NCBI GenBank assembly: GCA_964401685.1
Contig: CAYNZH010000026.1
Span: 1 to 32,549, forward strand
Reading direction: 5' to 3'
Source: DASRQK01 sp964401685
Lineage (GTDB): Bacteria; Bacteroidota; Bacteroidia; Sphingobacteriales; Sphingobacteriaceae
DNA length: 32,549 bases
Below the pieces are notes generated by a model, which was not told where the DNA came from, did not search any database, and saw nothing but the letters and a program-made list of their open reading frames with translations. This document shows, in pieces, positions 7,901 to 17,488 of the stretch; position 1 is the first letter of the stretch, and each line of letters begins with the position of its first letter. The position numbers and the translations under genes were made by a program.

Positions 7901-10900
7901 NNNNNNNNNNNNNNNNNNNNNNNNNNNNNNNNNNNNNNNNNNNNNNNNNNNNNNNNNNNNNNTTGAAATTTCCTCCGAAGGCAAGTCAAATGAGGTCGTT
8001 TTGACTTCATTGTTGAGTGAAATGTGCTCGCGCCGAACAATTTTGCTGTTGATCTCCCATTCCAATAGGATTTCGGCGTCGTCCCAGGCCGTAGAAAGCA
8101 AAACTTGAACGGTCTCACTTCGTTCGTATTCGGGTTTGACCGTAGTTATTCTGAAAAACTCCCCATCCACCGGCCTTTCGGATTTCGTTTTAAACAGATT
8201 GACCACCTCGCTAATGCGCATGGTATCTGCACCTTCTATAACATAGGCTTCCATAAGATAGGCACCCTCACTCCAGTCTTCGGTATTCACCACGGCTATA
8301 GTCTGCTCTTTCGCGGTATCAAATTTCCGGTCGAGAACCACCCGGTCTTTCCCCCAGTTTTCAGTTTGCAGCTCATTTCCATAGGGCAGGTGCGGGAATT
8401 TCTTGATAAATTCCAGGCTATCAAGCGCCATATAGTCGACCTCGTCCATCGGGACCAGAGGCCTGGCCGGCGGAAGTAATTTCGTGAGTGTCAAGCCGCC
8501 TAGCGCGCTTACTTCAGCACCGTTGAGGTTTGTGATCCGCACAGGTATGCTTTTCAAACTATCCAGATTATCCTTTGTATTCAACGATACGTGTAAAATA
8601 TAAGATCGATCACCGACTGCGATAGTCTGACTCCCGCTTTGGGTTTCTCCGTTGACATCGGTTACTGAGACTTCGACCTGGTAGTGATAGTATCGCGGCT
8701 GTTCTTGCTTGGAATTTTCAGGGGCACTGGCCTCAAAAGAAAGTACAAAACGGCCCTGCTGATCGGTGAGCGTCTCGCCGGCTGCTATTTGCTGAGGCGC
8801 ATGGTAAAACATTTTTCTACTTCGTTGCCATACAGGGAAGGGGAAGTACTCCACGCGATTTACAGTATAGGTAACTTGTGCATTCCCAATAGGAGCCCCG
8901 GAATAGGCAAGAACCTGGCCGCTTCCATCGACTTCTTCGCCAATATGGTAGATCCCTTTGACAGAGTCCATCAAGACTTGAAAGGTCGGACGCTTATATT
9001 CTTCTACACGCAAGCCGGCCTGTCCACTCAGTCCTTCAGCCTTAATGGTGAAATGTCCAGTAAGTACGCTTGTCGGTATCAGAAAGTCACCAAATACGGA
9101 TCCATATTCGTTACTCCGAAGTTCTACGTTGGCAATCTCACGGTTGTTAGTATCAAAGAGTCCAATCTTTACTAATTCATTTGGAACTACATGGTGATTT
9201 TCGCCGTCTTGTGCATAGGTAATCCCTTTAAAATACAGGGTTTGTCCTGGTCTGTAAATACCCCTGTCCGTAAAAAAGCTGACAAGTTTTCGTTTTTGAT
9301 CTGCCGACCTTGGTTGGGGATAGCGGATATTATTGTTTGGGAAGTAGATCGAATCGCCCCGTACCCTATATTGCACCATGCGCGGGAGACTTTCTCCTAG
9401 ATCAATCAATGAATCGAGACGTGCTATCCCATGGCGATCTGTCAACATTTCTTCTATCTTGATTGACTTCGTCTCCCCGCGGGTATTTGTTTGCTGGGAA
9501 AAAGCATCTATTTTTTGACCCACCACAGGTTGGCCCGTCTTTCTGTACGTTAAGAGCAGTTCCCGGTTACGCGTGACAAGCGCATAGGGACTTATTTTCA
9601 GCGGAAATACGCTTACTATTTTCGTGGAATCTGCGTTCGATTCTGCCTGATTGGAAGCCACAATCCAATAGGTCCCGATTCCGAGCGGCTCTAGGTCAAT
9701 TACCGTTTTCTTTAGCTGAAAATCGTCAAATTTTCCTAGATCCCGAGTATACTGATCCAAAGGAACCAGCTTGGTCAACAGGGAATCAAGTTTTTCCGAT
9801 GATGGCCATCGACTGAAGCCTTCTGCGTCAGTTCTGTACACGCGGATATGCACCCTATCAACGTTCTTATGGGAAACAAATAGGGGAATAGGATTTTCAG
9901 GAGAATAGATCCCGTCTCCATACGCCTCCACTTCCTTAGCAAATAGCGTTGAGGAAAGAGTAGCGTTCAGAGATGCCAAAGCTTTTGACTTAGGGAACTT
10001 TTGCGAAAGCATGTCTCGTATTTTTATGATTTCCCCCGACAGTCGGATGAAATCTTCGCTTTCGCTGGCCTGGTGAAACTGCTGAAGATACATCGTTGCA
10101 AGTTCCAATAATATCTCGGATGTGAACCAGACTTCCGGCGCGGATTCGGCCAGCAGACGGATTTTAACGATCTTTTCCTCCTCAGAGATGTCGCTATTCT
10201 TTATAGATTCCAGAGTATTATAGAGAAAGGGATTGATTCCGCCCCCTCGATTGTGGTACATCGCCAGACTTTCCAACAATTTTACAGCCTCTTCCGGCCG
10301 TCGTTTGAGGTAATTAACTTTCCGATGTGCAAGAATATCATAAAGAGTTGGTTTCAGTTCCCGGGTTTGTATCGCCGTATCTAGCAAAAAGACCCAGTCA
10401 TCAGTTGACTCCATTTGGAGCAAATCGGTTCTTTCCAGAGAGCTACTGTATAGTTCGGTAACTTCTTTGTTGAACGTGGAGTCAGTCCAGGTCAGGAAAT
10501 CCGCCTGAAAGCTTGTGTCACTCAACGACGTACGTTGGGAAATTCTATAATAATTGTTGTTCTGATACTCATTGAGAAAGCCGGCAAGCAATGATTCCAG
10601 AACACTTTTCTCCACGGGCTTTGACTGTGCAATTTCCTCCCTGAAACGGAGTAGGATTTCCGCCTCCTGGCCTAAACCATCTTCTGTCAGAAAACTGATT
10701 CTGGACTGATAGAGCAATGCGCGGATCCAATGCACGGAGGAGTCAGCAGCCTTAGCCTTCTCGTAGATCTCATCCACCAAAGGCTTGGTGCTCCTGAGCA
10801 GGCCCTCTTCTTCCATCGCGTCGATCTTTTTCCACGCTTTTTGAAAATCATAACGCTGTGCGAACAGCGGCGCTGCGCTTACCAGCATCACGACAAACAC

Positions 10901-10945
10901 CACCAGTGTTCTAAATTTCGGAAGAAATGGATGTTTCATTTTCAT
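4941..10945 (-). CDS. Alpha-2-macroglobulin-like protein, thioester motif lost (interrupted by assembly gap)
   Basis: This is one very long gene read across the N run. Removing 100 Ns and one copy of the 55-bp flanking duplication (155 bases) brings the two halves into one frame of 1949 residues. The ATG at 10943-10945 precedes a signal peptide ending around 'SAAPLFAQ'; there is no lipobox. A helical N-terminal region leads to macroglobulin domains with the hallmark TDRGIYRPGQ at about 559-568. The A2M-domain hallmark RRNLQETAFFYPNL is at about 1186-1199, followed by the alpha-helical TED-like region. The thioester site, normally CxEQ, reads NAEA at about 1418-1421, so covalent trapping is not expected. 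Bacterial homologues are periplasmic protease traps tied to peptidoglycan repair. Here the coupled neighbour is an amidase rather than PBP1C. Confidence 0.85.
7808..8017. repeat. Exact 55-bp direct duplication flanking the gap
   Basis: Bases 7808-7862 and 7963-8017 are identical, abut the N run on each side, and both encode the same stretch around TSFDLPSEEIS. This is what remains when two contigs overlapping by one k-mer are scaffolded without being merged. It is most simply an assembly product, not a biological repeat. Confidence 0.9.
7863..7962. other. Assembly gap, 100 Ns
   Basis: Exactly 100 unknown bases, the conventional placeholder length for a gap of unknown size, lie inside the alpha-2-macroglobulin gene at about residue 994. 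The duplicated flanks indicate that little or nothing is truly missing. Confidence 0.98.
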
Positions 10946-10994
10946 TGTAAATTCGTTTCTAGACCTGTCTCGCTGATGCAAGATAGTTATTTGT

Positions 10995-11002
10995 TATCTT
11001 TG
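10995..11002 (+). promoter_or_regulatory. Candidate -7 box of the MFS transporter gene
   Basis: TATCTTTG is a perfect TAnnTTTG box, 12 bases before the ATG at 11015. I see no good -33 element at the right distance. If it is used, the transcript would start only a few bases before the start codon, giving a nearly leaderless mRNA. Confidence 0.45.
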
Positions 11003-11014
11003 TCCATAACTGAT

Positions 11015-12253
11015 ATGGAAAAAAAAGAAGTATTATGGAATAAGAATTTCATTATTGCCTGTTTTGCCAATTTTTTGACTGCCTGTTCATTCAATTTATT
11101 GATGCCAACAATCCCCTTGTACCTGTCTCAGGAGCTGCATATTGAGCACTCCAAGGTGGGAGTGATTTTGTCGTCCTATGCCTTAGCACTGCTGATTGTA
11201 CGGCCATTCTCTGGATTTCTAGTCGATTCCTATCCGCGAAAGCAAGTATATCTGATAGGGATATGCTGTTTTATGGCCGTATTTGTGGGCTATTATTTTG
11301 CTTTTACTGTTGCGTTCTTCGTGATTTTACGCTTTGTCCATGGCTTGTTTTGGGGATTGTCATCCGTATCGGCAAATACGGTGGCTATCGATATCATCCC
11401 ATCGTCCAGAAGGGCAGAGGGCATCGGATACTTTGGGGTAAATATGAATATTGCCATGGCTACAGCTCCCTTTGTTGCGATTTACATCTACGAAAGCCGA
11501 GGCTTCGCTGATCTGATTACGACTGCTATCATCATGGGGATACTCGCTGTGGTTGCAATATCCTTTATACAAGTGCCCAAGAAAAAATACGCAAAGCCAG
11601 ATGTCCTACCAGTAAACGCGGAAATGGTTGTCCTCACGGAAGAGGAAATCATAAAGCCCAAGTCCAAACTTGCCCTGTCCCTGGATAGATTTTTGCTTGT
11701 TAAGGGCCTGCCTATTCTCCTAAACCAACTTTTCATTACGTTCGGCTGGGGAACCTTAGCTGCGTATGCCATCCTCTATGGCCAGGAAATCGGCATCAAT
11801 AATCCCGCATTTTTCTTCCTTTTTCTCGCGCTTGGCATAATTTCATCACGGATTGTTTCTGGAAAATTGGTGGATAAAGGACACATACATAAGGTCATCA
11901 TATTTGCAATTGTCGTCGTATGCCTCGCATTTTTCTGCTTTTCTTTTTTCCACAACAATATCGCATACTATATTTCGGCCCTATTTATCGGTGTAGGATA
12001 CGGTACCTTGTTGCCTGCCCTTCAAACGATATATATAAATATGGCGCCAGCTTCCAAAAGAGGTACGGCAAACTCGACCTACCTGACAGGCTTTGATATA
12101 GGGGTAGGCCTAGGCATGCTGGCTGGGGCTTCGATCGCTGAAAACCATACCTTCGAACTAATGTATGCGCTGACCTCGGGATTGTGTTTCTTCGGGTTGA
12201 TCTTGTATATCTTCATGTCCCGTAGAATTTTTGACCGGCACCGCCTACGGTAA
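11015..12253 (+). CDS. MFS transporter, substrate unknown
   Basis: The 412-residue inner-membrane transporter of the major facilitator superfamily has about twelve hydrophobic segments in two halves joined by a charged central loop (about residues 190-225). The motif-A-like loop between segments 2 and 3 reads FSGFLVDSYPRKQVYLIG, and a related GKLVDKGH loop occurs in the second half. The pattern of drug/efflux-type exporters (YfcJ/YhhS/AraJ-like) fits, but the substrate cannot be read from sequence. The frame extends back to 10730 through the opposite gene; the ATG at 11015 (MEKKEVLWNKNFIIA) is chosen because membrane segment 1 follows directly and a -7 box precedes it. The gene is divergent from the alpha-2-macroglobulin gene, with 69 bases between the starts. 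Confidence 0.88.
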   Translation: MEKKEVLWNKNFIIACFANFLTACSFNLLMPTIPLYLSQELHIEHSKVGVILSSYALALLIVRPFSGFLVDSYPRKQVYLIGICCFMAVFVGYYFAFTVAFFVILRFVHGLFWGLSSVSANTVAIDIIPSSRRAEGIGYFGVNMNIAMATAPFVAIYIYESRGFADLITTAIIMGILAVVAISFIQVPKKKYAKPDVLPVNAEMVVLTEEEIIKPKSKLALSLDRFLLVKGLPILLNQLFITFGWGTLAAYAILYGQEIGINNPAFFFLFLALGIISSRIVSGKLVDKGHIHKVIIFAIVVVCLAFFCFSFFHNNIAYYISALFIGVGYGTLLPALQTIYINMAPASKRGTANSTYLTGFDIGVGLGMLAGASIAENHTFELMYALTSGLCFFGLILYIFMSRRIFDRHRLR

Positions 12254-12342
12254 GCGTACAATGCCTTTAATGCTCCATGCCTTAGATTTATAAAACTAAA
12301 GAGCCAAGTTTGGTGTTAAAAAAGTAAACATAAATAGGACGC

Positions 12343-13455
12343 ATGAAGAATTTTACATGGAAGAAATGGCATATTATTGTTTTGGGGGTACTTTTGGTTT
12401 TACTGGTTATTCGTCTTTTCCTCCCAAATATAGTGCTCAGTTACGCCAATCGTAGTTTGGCCAAGTTGGACGGATACTATGGACAGGTGGAGGATATAAA
12501 TATTGCTTTGCTGCGAGGCGCATATCAGATAGATGGACTCTACCTTAACAAAGTCGATTCGGCTACCGGTGAACAAACCAAGTTTTTGGCTATTGACCGG
12601 GTAGATCTTTCTGTCGAATGGCGGGCACTTTTTCAGGGTTCACTGGTCGGTGAGTTGGTTTTCGAAGCTCCCGAGGTCGTTTTTACTCAAGAAAAAGCCG
12701 AAATAGACGACGTAGCCCAGGATACAACCGATTTCAGGCAATTGTTAAAGGATTTTATGCCCTTACAGGTCAATAGATTTGAGGTGAGACGAGGGCGGAT
12801 TGTCTATAAAGATAGCACCAGTTCGCCGGCAGTAAATTTAGCTCTGGAAGATGCCTATATCATCGCTGAAAACCTCACAAATAGCTCGGACAATACGGAG
12901 AAACTGCCATCTCGCATTGATGCCTACGCCCATGCCTATGACGGTACGTTAAACCTGGACGTGGAACTGGACGCCCTGGCTATGGATCCAACCTTTGACC
13001 TGACATTCGAAATCGAAGGCGCAAATTTACCCTTGTTAAATGAATTTTTTATTGCTTACGGGAGGTTTGATGTCAGCCAGGGAACATTTGGATTATATAG
13101 CGAATTCGCCGCCGACGATGGTCGATTTAAAGGCTATGTTAAACCTATTATCAAAGATCTGCAGGTGGTCGGACTTGAAGACAGAGATGACAATTTTTTC
13201 CAGCGCGCCAAGGAAGCCATTATAGATCTAGTCGGTAATATTCTCGAGAATCCCAAAGAGGAGCAAGTTGCGACAAGAGTGGACATTGAAGGTCGATTTG
13301 ATAATGCCAATGTACGCGTGTGGGAAGCGGTCTGGCTGGTGCTCCGCAATGCGTTTATCGAAGCGCTCATGCCAAGTGTGGATCATGCCATAGACATTGA
13401 ATCTCCTCATGAGGTCGGGCGGACCGGAATTTTCGATCCCGACGAGACCGAATAA
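12343..13455 (+). CDS. DUF748 / AsmA-like envelope protein
   Basis: The 370-residue protein has one N-terminal membrane anchor (about residues 10-32) and a long beta-rich periplasmic part. Segments such as 'INIALLRGAYQIDGLYLNKV', a repeated 'VDLSVEWRALFQGSLVGELVFEAPEVVFT' pattern and 'FEVRRGRIVYKD' are typical of the DUF748 family, related to AsmA and bridge-like lipid transport proteins. The C-terminus holds a conserved block with FFQRAKEAIIDLVGNILENP. Known AsmA-clan proteins act in outer-membrane biogenesis and phospholipid transfer between membranes; that role here is an inference. The stop is 22 bases from the end of the convergent YihY gene. Confidence 0.8.
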   Translation: MKNFTWKKWHIIVLGVLLVLLVIRLFLPNIVLSYANRSLAKLDGYYGQVEDINIALLRGAYQIDGLYLNKVDSATGEQTKFLAIDRVDLSVEWRALFQGSLVGELVFEAPEVVFTQEKAEIDDVAQDTTDFRQLLKDFMPLQVNRFEVRRGRIVYKDSTSSPAVNLALEDAYIIAENLTNSSDNTEKLPSRIDAYAHAYDGTLNLDVELDALAMDPTFDLTFEIEGANLPLLNEFFIAYGRFDVSQGTFGLYSEFAADDGRFKGYVKPIIKDLQVVGLEDRDDNFFQRAKEAIIDLVGNILENPKEEQVATRVDIEGRFDNANVRVWEAVWLVLRNAFIEALMPSVDHAIDIESPHEVGRTGIFDPDETE

Positions 13456-13477
13456 GCGAAGTCTCAGGCCTTTTCAA

Positions 13478-14407
13478 TTAGCCGATCTCGGTTTCCTTTT
13501 CGACTACGTGCACCGCAAATTCGGCTGGCACAATTCGAGTTCCTTTGTTTTCGGCATAAGCGCGGGTAAACGAAGCCCCCACGTACAGAATCGCAGCGGA
13601 ATAATAAACCCAAAGCAATACAATGATGATCGCCCCTGCTGCACCATAAGTCGATTCCTGGCCAGTAGTTTGTATATAAAATCCTATCAGAAAGCGACCA
13701 ACCATAAATAAAATGGCCGTAAAAATTGCGCCCGACCGTACATCCTTCCACTGTATCCTTACGTCAGGTAAAAACTTGAAAATAACCCCAAAAAGAGCGC
13801 TGAGTACCAAAAAGTTAATTGCGGCGTCGATAAGCACTGCGAGTATAACGGCCATATCCGAAAAAATCCTGTCCAGGTAGTCCATAAACACCATTAAGAG
13901 CCCGTTCACGATCAAAGATACAATAAGCAAAAAACCCAGGGACAGCACGAGTGAAGACGAAAGCAATCTGTCCTTGATCAACTTGACCCAGCCTCTTTTG
14001 GGTTTGGGCTTTATTTCCCAGATTTTGTTCAAGGAATGCTGCATATCTGCAAATACAGTGGTCGCCCCGATCAAAAGCGTTCCGATTCCCACGGCTAGTG
14101 CCCACGTACTTTCTCCCTGAACCCGTACGTTTTGTATCATTGTCTCTATCTGAGCGGCCGCCGTATTTCCTACCAAGCCATTGATCTCTTCAAAAACCTT
14201 ACCTTCCGCCGCTTCCTGCCCAAAAATGATCGCTGCAAGAGAGATCGCCAAAACAAGCAAGGGAGCAAGGGAAAAAACGGTATAATAAGCCAAGGAAGCA
14301 CTAAATTTCAGTCCCCGATTGTCCATAAATATTGAGAACGTGTTTTTTAGAATGTCAAACCAACGGGAAAAGAAAGCTTTAAAATTAACCATAATTTTCA
14401 AAAACAT
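13478..14407 (-). CDS. YihY/BrkB family inner-membrane protein
   Basis: The 309-residue polytopic protein has about six membrane segments. Family hallmarks are visible: 'GLKFSASLAYYTVFSLAPLLVLAIS' near residues 32-56, 'SLNKIWEIKPK' around 125-135, and the C-terminal YGAAGAIIIVLLWVYYSA followed by YVGASFTRAYAEN. The family (once wrongly annotated as ribonuclease BN) has no agreed biochemical function; BrkB was linked to serum resistance in Bordetella. The ATG at 14405-14407 is used; a second ATG five codons later is equally possible. It is convergent with the DUF748 gene and divergent from the permease gene at 14531, sharing a 123-base A+T-rich spacer in which I see no perfect promoter box. 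Confidence 0.9.
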   Translation of the reverse strand: MFLKIMVNFKAFFSRWFDILKNTFSIFMDNRGLKFSASLAYYTVFSLAPLLVLAISLAAIIFGQEAAEGKVFEEINGLVGNTAAAQIETMIQNVRVQGESTWALAVGIGTLLIGATTVFADMQHSLNKIWEIKPKPKRGWVKLIKDRLLSSSLVLSLGFLLIVSLIVNGLLMVFMDYLDRIFSDMAVILAVLIDAAINFLVLSALFGVIFKFLPDVRIQWKDVRSGAIFTAILFMVGRFLIGFYIQTTGQESTYGAAGAIIIVLLWVYYSAAILYVGASFTRAYAENKGTRIVPAEFAVHVVEKETEIG

Positions 14408-14530
14408 TTGTGATGCTTTTATAACGTTATTCGGCCGTTAAATGTTTTTTCCAAAAAAAAGTGCAAGAAAATTTTGCAATTCCGCCGAATTAGTCTCATA
14501 TTCGTTTCACGCAAAAACCAATTGTAAATT

Positions 14531-15763
14531 ATGCTCTTATCTACCAAAATCAGGTTATCTTTCATGATGTTCCTAAATTTTTTCATTTGGGGCTCTTGGT
14601 TTGTCTCTTTGGGAACATATCTGACCTTACATCTTGATGCATCCGGTTTGGAAATGGCCAATGTCTTTTCCACCCAATCATGGGGTGCGATAATCGCGCC
14701 ATTTATCATCGGGCTGATCGCCGATCGCTATTTCAATGCCGAAAAAATACTCGGCCTCCTACATCTCTTGGGTGCGGTCCTGCTATTTATGATGTACCGC
14801 GCAACCGATATTGCTGTTTTTTACCCTTACGTACTCGGGTATATGATATTGTTTATGCCGACACTCGCATTGGTCAACTCGGTTTCATTCCGCCAAATGC
14901 ATAAGCCGGAGAAAGAATTTTCCCTAATCCGGGTATGGGGCACCATCGGCTGGATCGTGCCTGGCCTGGCGATCAGCTTTCTCTTTCAATGGGATGGCGA
15001 TGGCAACCTTTTGAGAAACACATTTTTAATGGCATCAATTGCCTCAGTGATACAAGCTTTACATAGCTTTATATTACCCAAAACACCTCCGTTGAAGACA
15101 ATTGGTGAAAAAGCGAGCAGCTTGGGGGAGATTTTGGGCCTCAGTGCGATCAAACTGCTTTACAACAGAAATTTCCTGGTATTCTTCATTGCTTCGGTAC
15201 TGATCTGCATACCGCTCGGATTTTATTACCAAAACGCCAACCTGTTTCTCACTGAAGTCGGTCTTGCCAATCCAACGGGAATGATGACCATCGGCCAAAT
15301 ATCAGAAGCATTCTTTTTATTGCTGTTGCCCGTCTTTTTCGCGAAATACGGCTTCAAGAAGACCATCTTGGTCGGCATGCTTGCCTGGGTCGTCAGGTAC
15401 GTCCTGTTTGCTTATGGTAATGCCGGTGAGCTGACGTACATGCTGATTTTAGGTATAGCCCTACACGGAATCTGTTATGATTTTTTCTTCGTTTCAGGTC
15501 AAATCTATACCGACGCCAAGGCCGGACCAAAATATAAAAGCTCTGCGCAGGGTCTAATCACACTGGCAACCTACGGCGTTGGTCAGCTTGTAGGTTTTTG
15601 GGTTGCCGGACTTGTTTTAGAACATTACCGAGTGCAGGGCGGCGATATTCCCCTGTGGCAAAACGTCTGGCTGGTCCCGGCAGGAATCGCCCTGGTTGTC
15701 CTGATCTTATTTGCGTTTATCTTTAAGGATGAAAAACTGCCCAAACCGGCTGAAGTGAAGTAA
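14531..15763 (+). CDS. Nucleoside:H+ symporter family permease (NupG-like MFS)
   Basis: The 410-residue inner-membrane permease has about twelve membrane segments. The N-terminus (SFMMFLNFFIWGSWFVSLGT), 'QSWGAIIAPFIIGLIADRYF', the 'FSLIRVWGTIGWI' segment, and 'GICYDFFFVSGQIYTDAKA' are typical of the Nucleoside_H_sym family containing NupG and XapB. In Bacteroidota, members of this family commonly sit beside GMC oxidoreductases, Tat-exported Gfo/Idh proteins and sugar isomerases, as here, so the substrate may be a sugar, an oxidised sugar or a nucleoside. It is the first gene of a plus-strand set; the next gene starts 7 bases after its stop. The ATG at 14531 is the natural start because the first membrane helix follows directly. 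Confidence 0.87.
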   Translation: MLLSTKIRLSFMMFLNFFIWGSWFVSLGTYLTLHLDASGLEMANVFSTQSWGAIIAPFIIGLIADRYFNAEKILGLLHLLGAVLLFMMYRATDIAVFYPYVLGYMILFMPTLALVNSVSFRQMHKPEKEFSLIRVWGTIGWIVPGLAISFLFQWDGDGNLLRNTFLMASIASVIQALHSFILPKTPPLKTIGEKASSLGEILGLSAIKLLYNRNFLVFFIASVLICIPLGFYYQNANLFLTEVGLANPTGMMTIGQISEAFFLLLLPVFFAKYGFKKTILVGMLAWVVRYVLFAYGNAGELTYMLILGIALHGICYDFFFVSGQIYTDAKAGPKYKSSAQGLITLATYGVGQLVGFWVAGLVLEHYRVQGGDIPLWQNVWLVPAGIALVVLILFAFIFKDEKLPKPAEVK

Positions 15764-15770
15764 ATTAACT

Positions 15771-17462
15771 ATGATGATGAAAAAAGAAAGTTATACTTAT
15801 GATGCCATAGTCATTGGGTCGGGAATAAGCGGAGGATGGGCCGCAAAAGAATTGACCCAAAAGGGGCTGAAAACTATAGTTTTGGAAAGAGGTCGGAATG
15901 TAGAACACGTCAAAGATTATCCCTCATCGACAAAGCACCCTTGGGAATTTCCCCACAGAGGAGGCCGTACGCAGCAGATGATTGCTGATTATCCTGTCTT
16001 GCAACGAGACTATCCCTTAAATGAAAAAAACCTGGATTTCTGGGTCAACGAAAAAGAAAGTCCTTATACAGAAGTAAAGCGATTCGACTGGTTTCGCGGC
16101 TATCACGTGGGAGGACGATCCCTGATGTGGGGCCGTCAAAGCTACAGATTCAGTGACCTGGACTTTGAAGCCAATCTCAAAGATGGCCATGGGGTCGATT
16201 GGCCTATACGGTATAAAGACATTGCACCCTGGTATTCCTACGCGGAAAAATGGGCCGGCATCAGCGGTAACAAAGACGGTCTCGATGTTCTCCCCGACGG
16301 CGACTTTTTGCCTCCTATGCCGATGAATGTCGTCGAAAAGGATTTGGCATCAAGGATAAAAGCCAGTTATGGCGGAAAGAGGCATTTTATTATGGGCCGG
16401 GTAGCCAACCTGAGTGTACCCCACGAGGGCCGTGTCAATTGCCAGTTTCAGAATCAATGTTGGCTAGGTTGCAATTTTGGAGGCTACTTCAGCACCCAGT
16501 CTTCGACCCTTCCGCCCGCCGTAGCCACGGGCAATCTAACACTCAGACCTTATTCCATTGTCACGCGCTTGCTTTACGATAAGGACAGCCAAAAAGCCAT
16601 CGGCGTGGAGATCATTGATGCGGAAAACAATCAAACCTACGAGTATTATGCAAAAGTGATCTTCGTCTGTGCCTCGGCCTTTAATTCCACCTGGATTCTC
16701 ATGAATTCCGCGACCGATGTATGGGAGGGCGGACTCGGTAGCAGTAGCGGGGAGCTCGGCCACAACGCCATGGACCACCATTTCCGATGCGGGGCCAACG
16801 GCCGGATAGAGGGTTATGAGGATAAGTATTTTTACGGAAAGCGACCCACTGGCCTTTACATCCCCAGGTTTCGGAACGTCGGCGATGACAGGCGGGATTA
16901 TGTCCGGGGTTTTGGGTATCAAGGATCGGCGGGCAGAGGCAGATGGACCGGAGAAGTTGCAGAAATGAGCGTAGGTGGTGCCTGGAAGGACGCGCTTTGT
17001 GAGCCAGGAAACTGGACGGTAGGGTTTACCGCTTTCGGCGAGATTTTACCCTATCATGAAAACAAAATTAGTCTGGACAAAAACACGAAAGACAAGTGGG
17101 GTCTGCCGGTACTCGCTATGGACATGGAAATCAAAGAAAACGAAATCAAAATGCGCAAGGACATGATGGAAGATTGCAAGGAGATGCTCGAGTCCATTGG
17201 AGTCCAAAACGTAGGAACCTTTGACAGCGGGTACTCCTTTGGCATGGGCATTCACGAAATGGGGACGGCGCGCATGGGGCGCGATCCGAAAACCTCGGTA
17301 CTCAACGCCAATAACCAGGTTTGGGATGCCAAGAACGTTTTCGTTACTGATGGCGCCTGTATGACGTCTGCCAGCTGCGTTAACCCTTCGCTGACCTATA
17401 TGGCCTTGACAGCGCGTGCGGCTGATTTCGCGGTCAGCGAACTGAAAAAAGGAAATATTTAA
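15771..17462 (+). CDS. GMC family FAD-dependent sugar/alcohol dehydrogenase with predicted 3Fe-4S cluster
   Basis: The 563-residue flavoprotein has the dinucleotide fold GSGISGG at 16-22, 'VLERG' at the end of the second strand, and 'GTARMG' with catalytic His495 (GIHEMGTARMG) and Asn538 (SCVNPS). The segment C-x5-C-x3-C at Cys224, Cys230 and Cys234 has the spacing of the cysteines that hold the 3Fe-4S cluster in Burkholderia FAD-dependent glucose dehydrogenase alpha subunit. This points to a dehydrogenase feeding electrons to a cytochrome rather than an oxidase. It has no signal peptide of its own; such subunits are carried across the membrane by a Tat-targeted small subunit, and a candidate lies at 18941. 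The first three codons are all ATG, so the exact start is uncertain by two residues. Glucoside 3-dehydrogenase activity is a possible specific role. Confidence 0.88.
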   Translation: MMMKKESYTYDAIVIGSGISGGWAAKELTQKGLKTIVLERGRNVEHVKDYPSSTKHPWEFPHRGGRTQQMIADYPVLQRDYPLNEKNLDFWVNEKESPYTEVKRFDWFRGYHVGGRSLMWGRQSYRFSDLDFEANLKDGHGVDWPIRYKDIAPWYSYAEKWAGISGNKDGLDVLPDGDFLPPMPMNVVEKDLASRIKASYGGKRHFIMGRVANLSVPHEGRVNCQFQNQCWLGCNFGGYFSTQSSTLPPAVATGNLTLRPYSIVTRLLYDKDSQKAIGVEIIDAENNQTYEYYAKVIFVCASAFNSTWILMNSATDVWEGGLGSSSGELGHNAMDHHFRCGANGRIEGYEDKYFYGKRPTGLYIPRFRNVGDDRRDYVRGFGYQGSAGRGRWTGEVAEMSVGGAWKDALCEPGNWTVGFTAFGEILPYHENKISLDKNTKDKWGLPVLAMDMEIKENEIKMRKDMMEDCKEMLESIGVQNVGTFDSGYSFGMGIHEMGTARMGRDPKTSVLNANNQVWDAKNVFVTDGACMTSASCVNPSLTYMALTARAADFAVSELKKGNI

Positions 17463-17488
17463 CATCAAATATTTAATATCATATACAC

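Noticed and set aside
8684..9175. 163-codon plus-strand open frame inside the macroglobulin gene
   Set aside because: No recognisable protein features; it is antisense to well-supported coding sequence.
10730..11014. 95-residue N-terminal extension of the MFS transporter
   Set aside because: It lies opposite the macroglobulin coding sequence, lacks membrane-protein character, and a promoter box sits inside it.
14408..14530. Divergent promoter pair between the YihY and permease genes
   Set aside because: Only imperfect TAnnTTTG-like boxes are present on both strands, so I do not call specific promoters.
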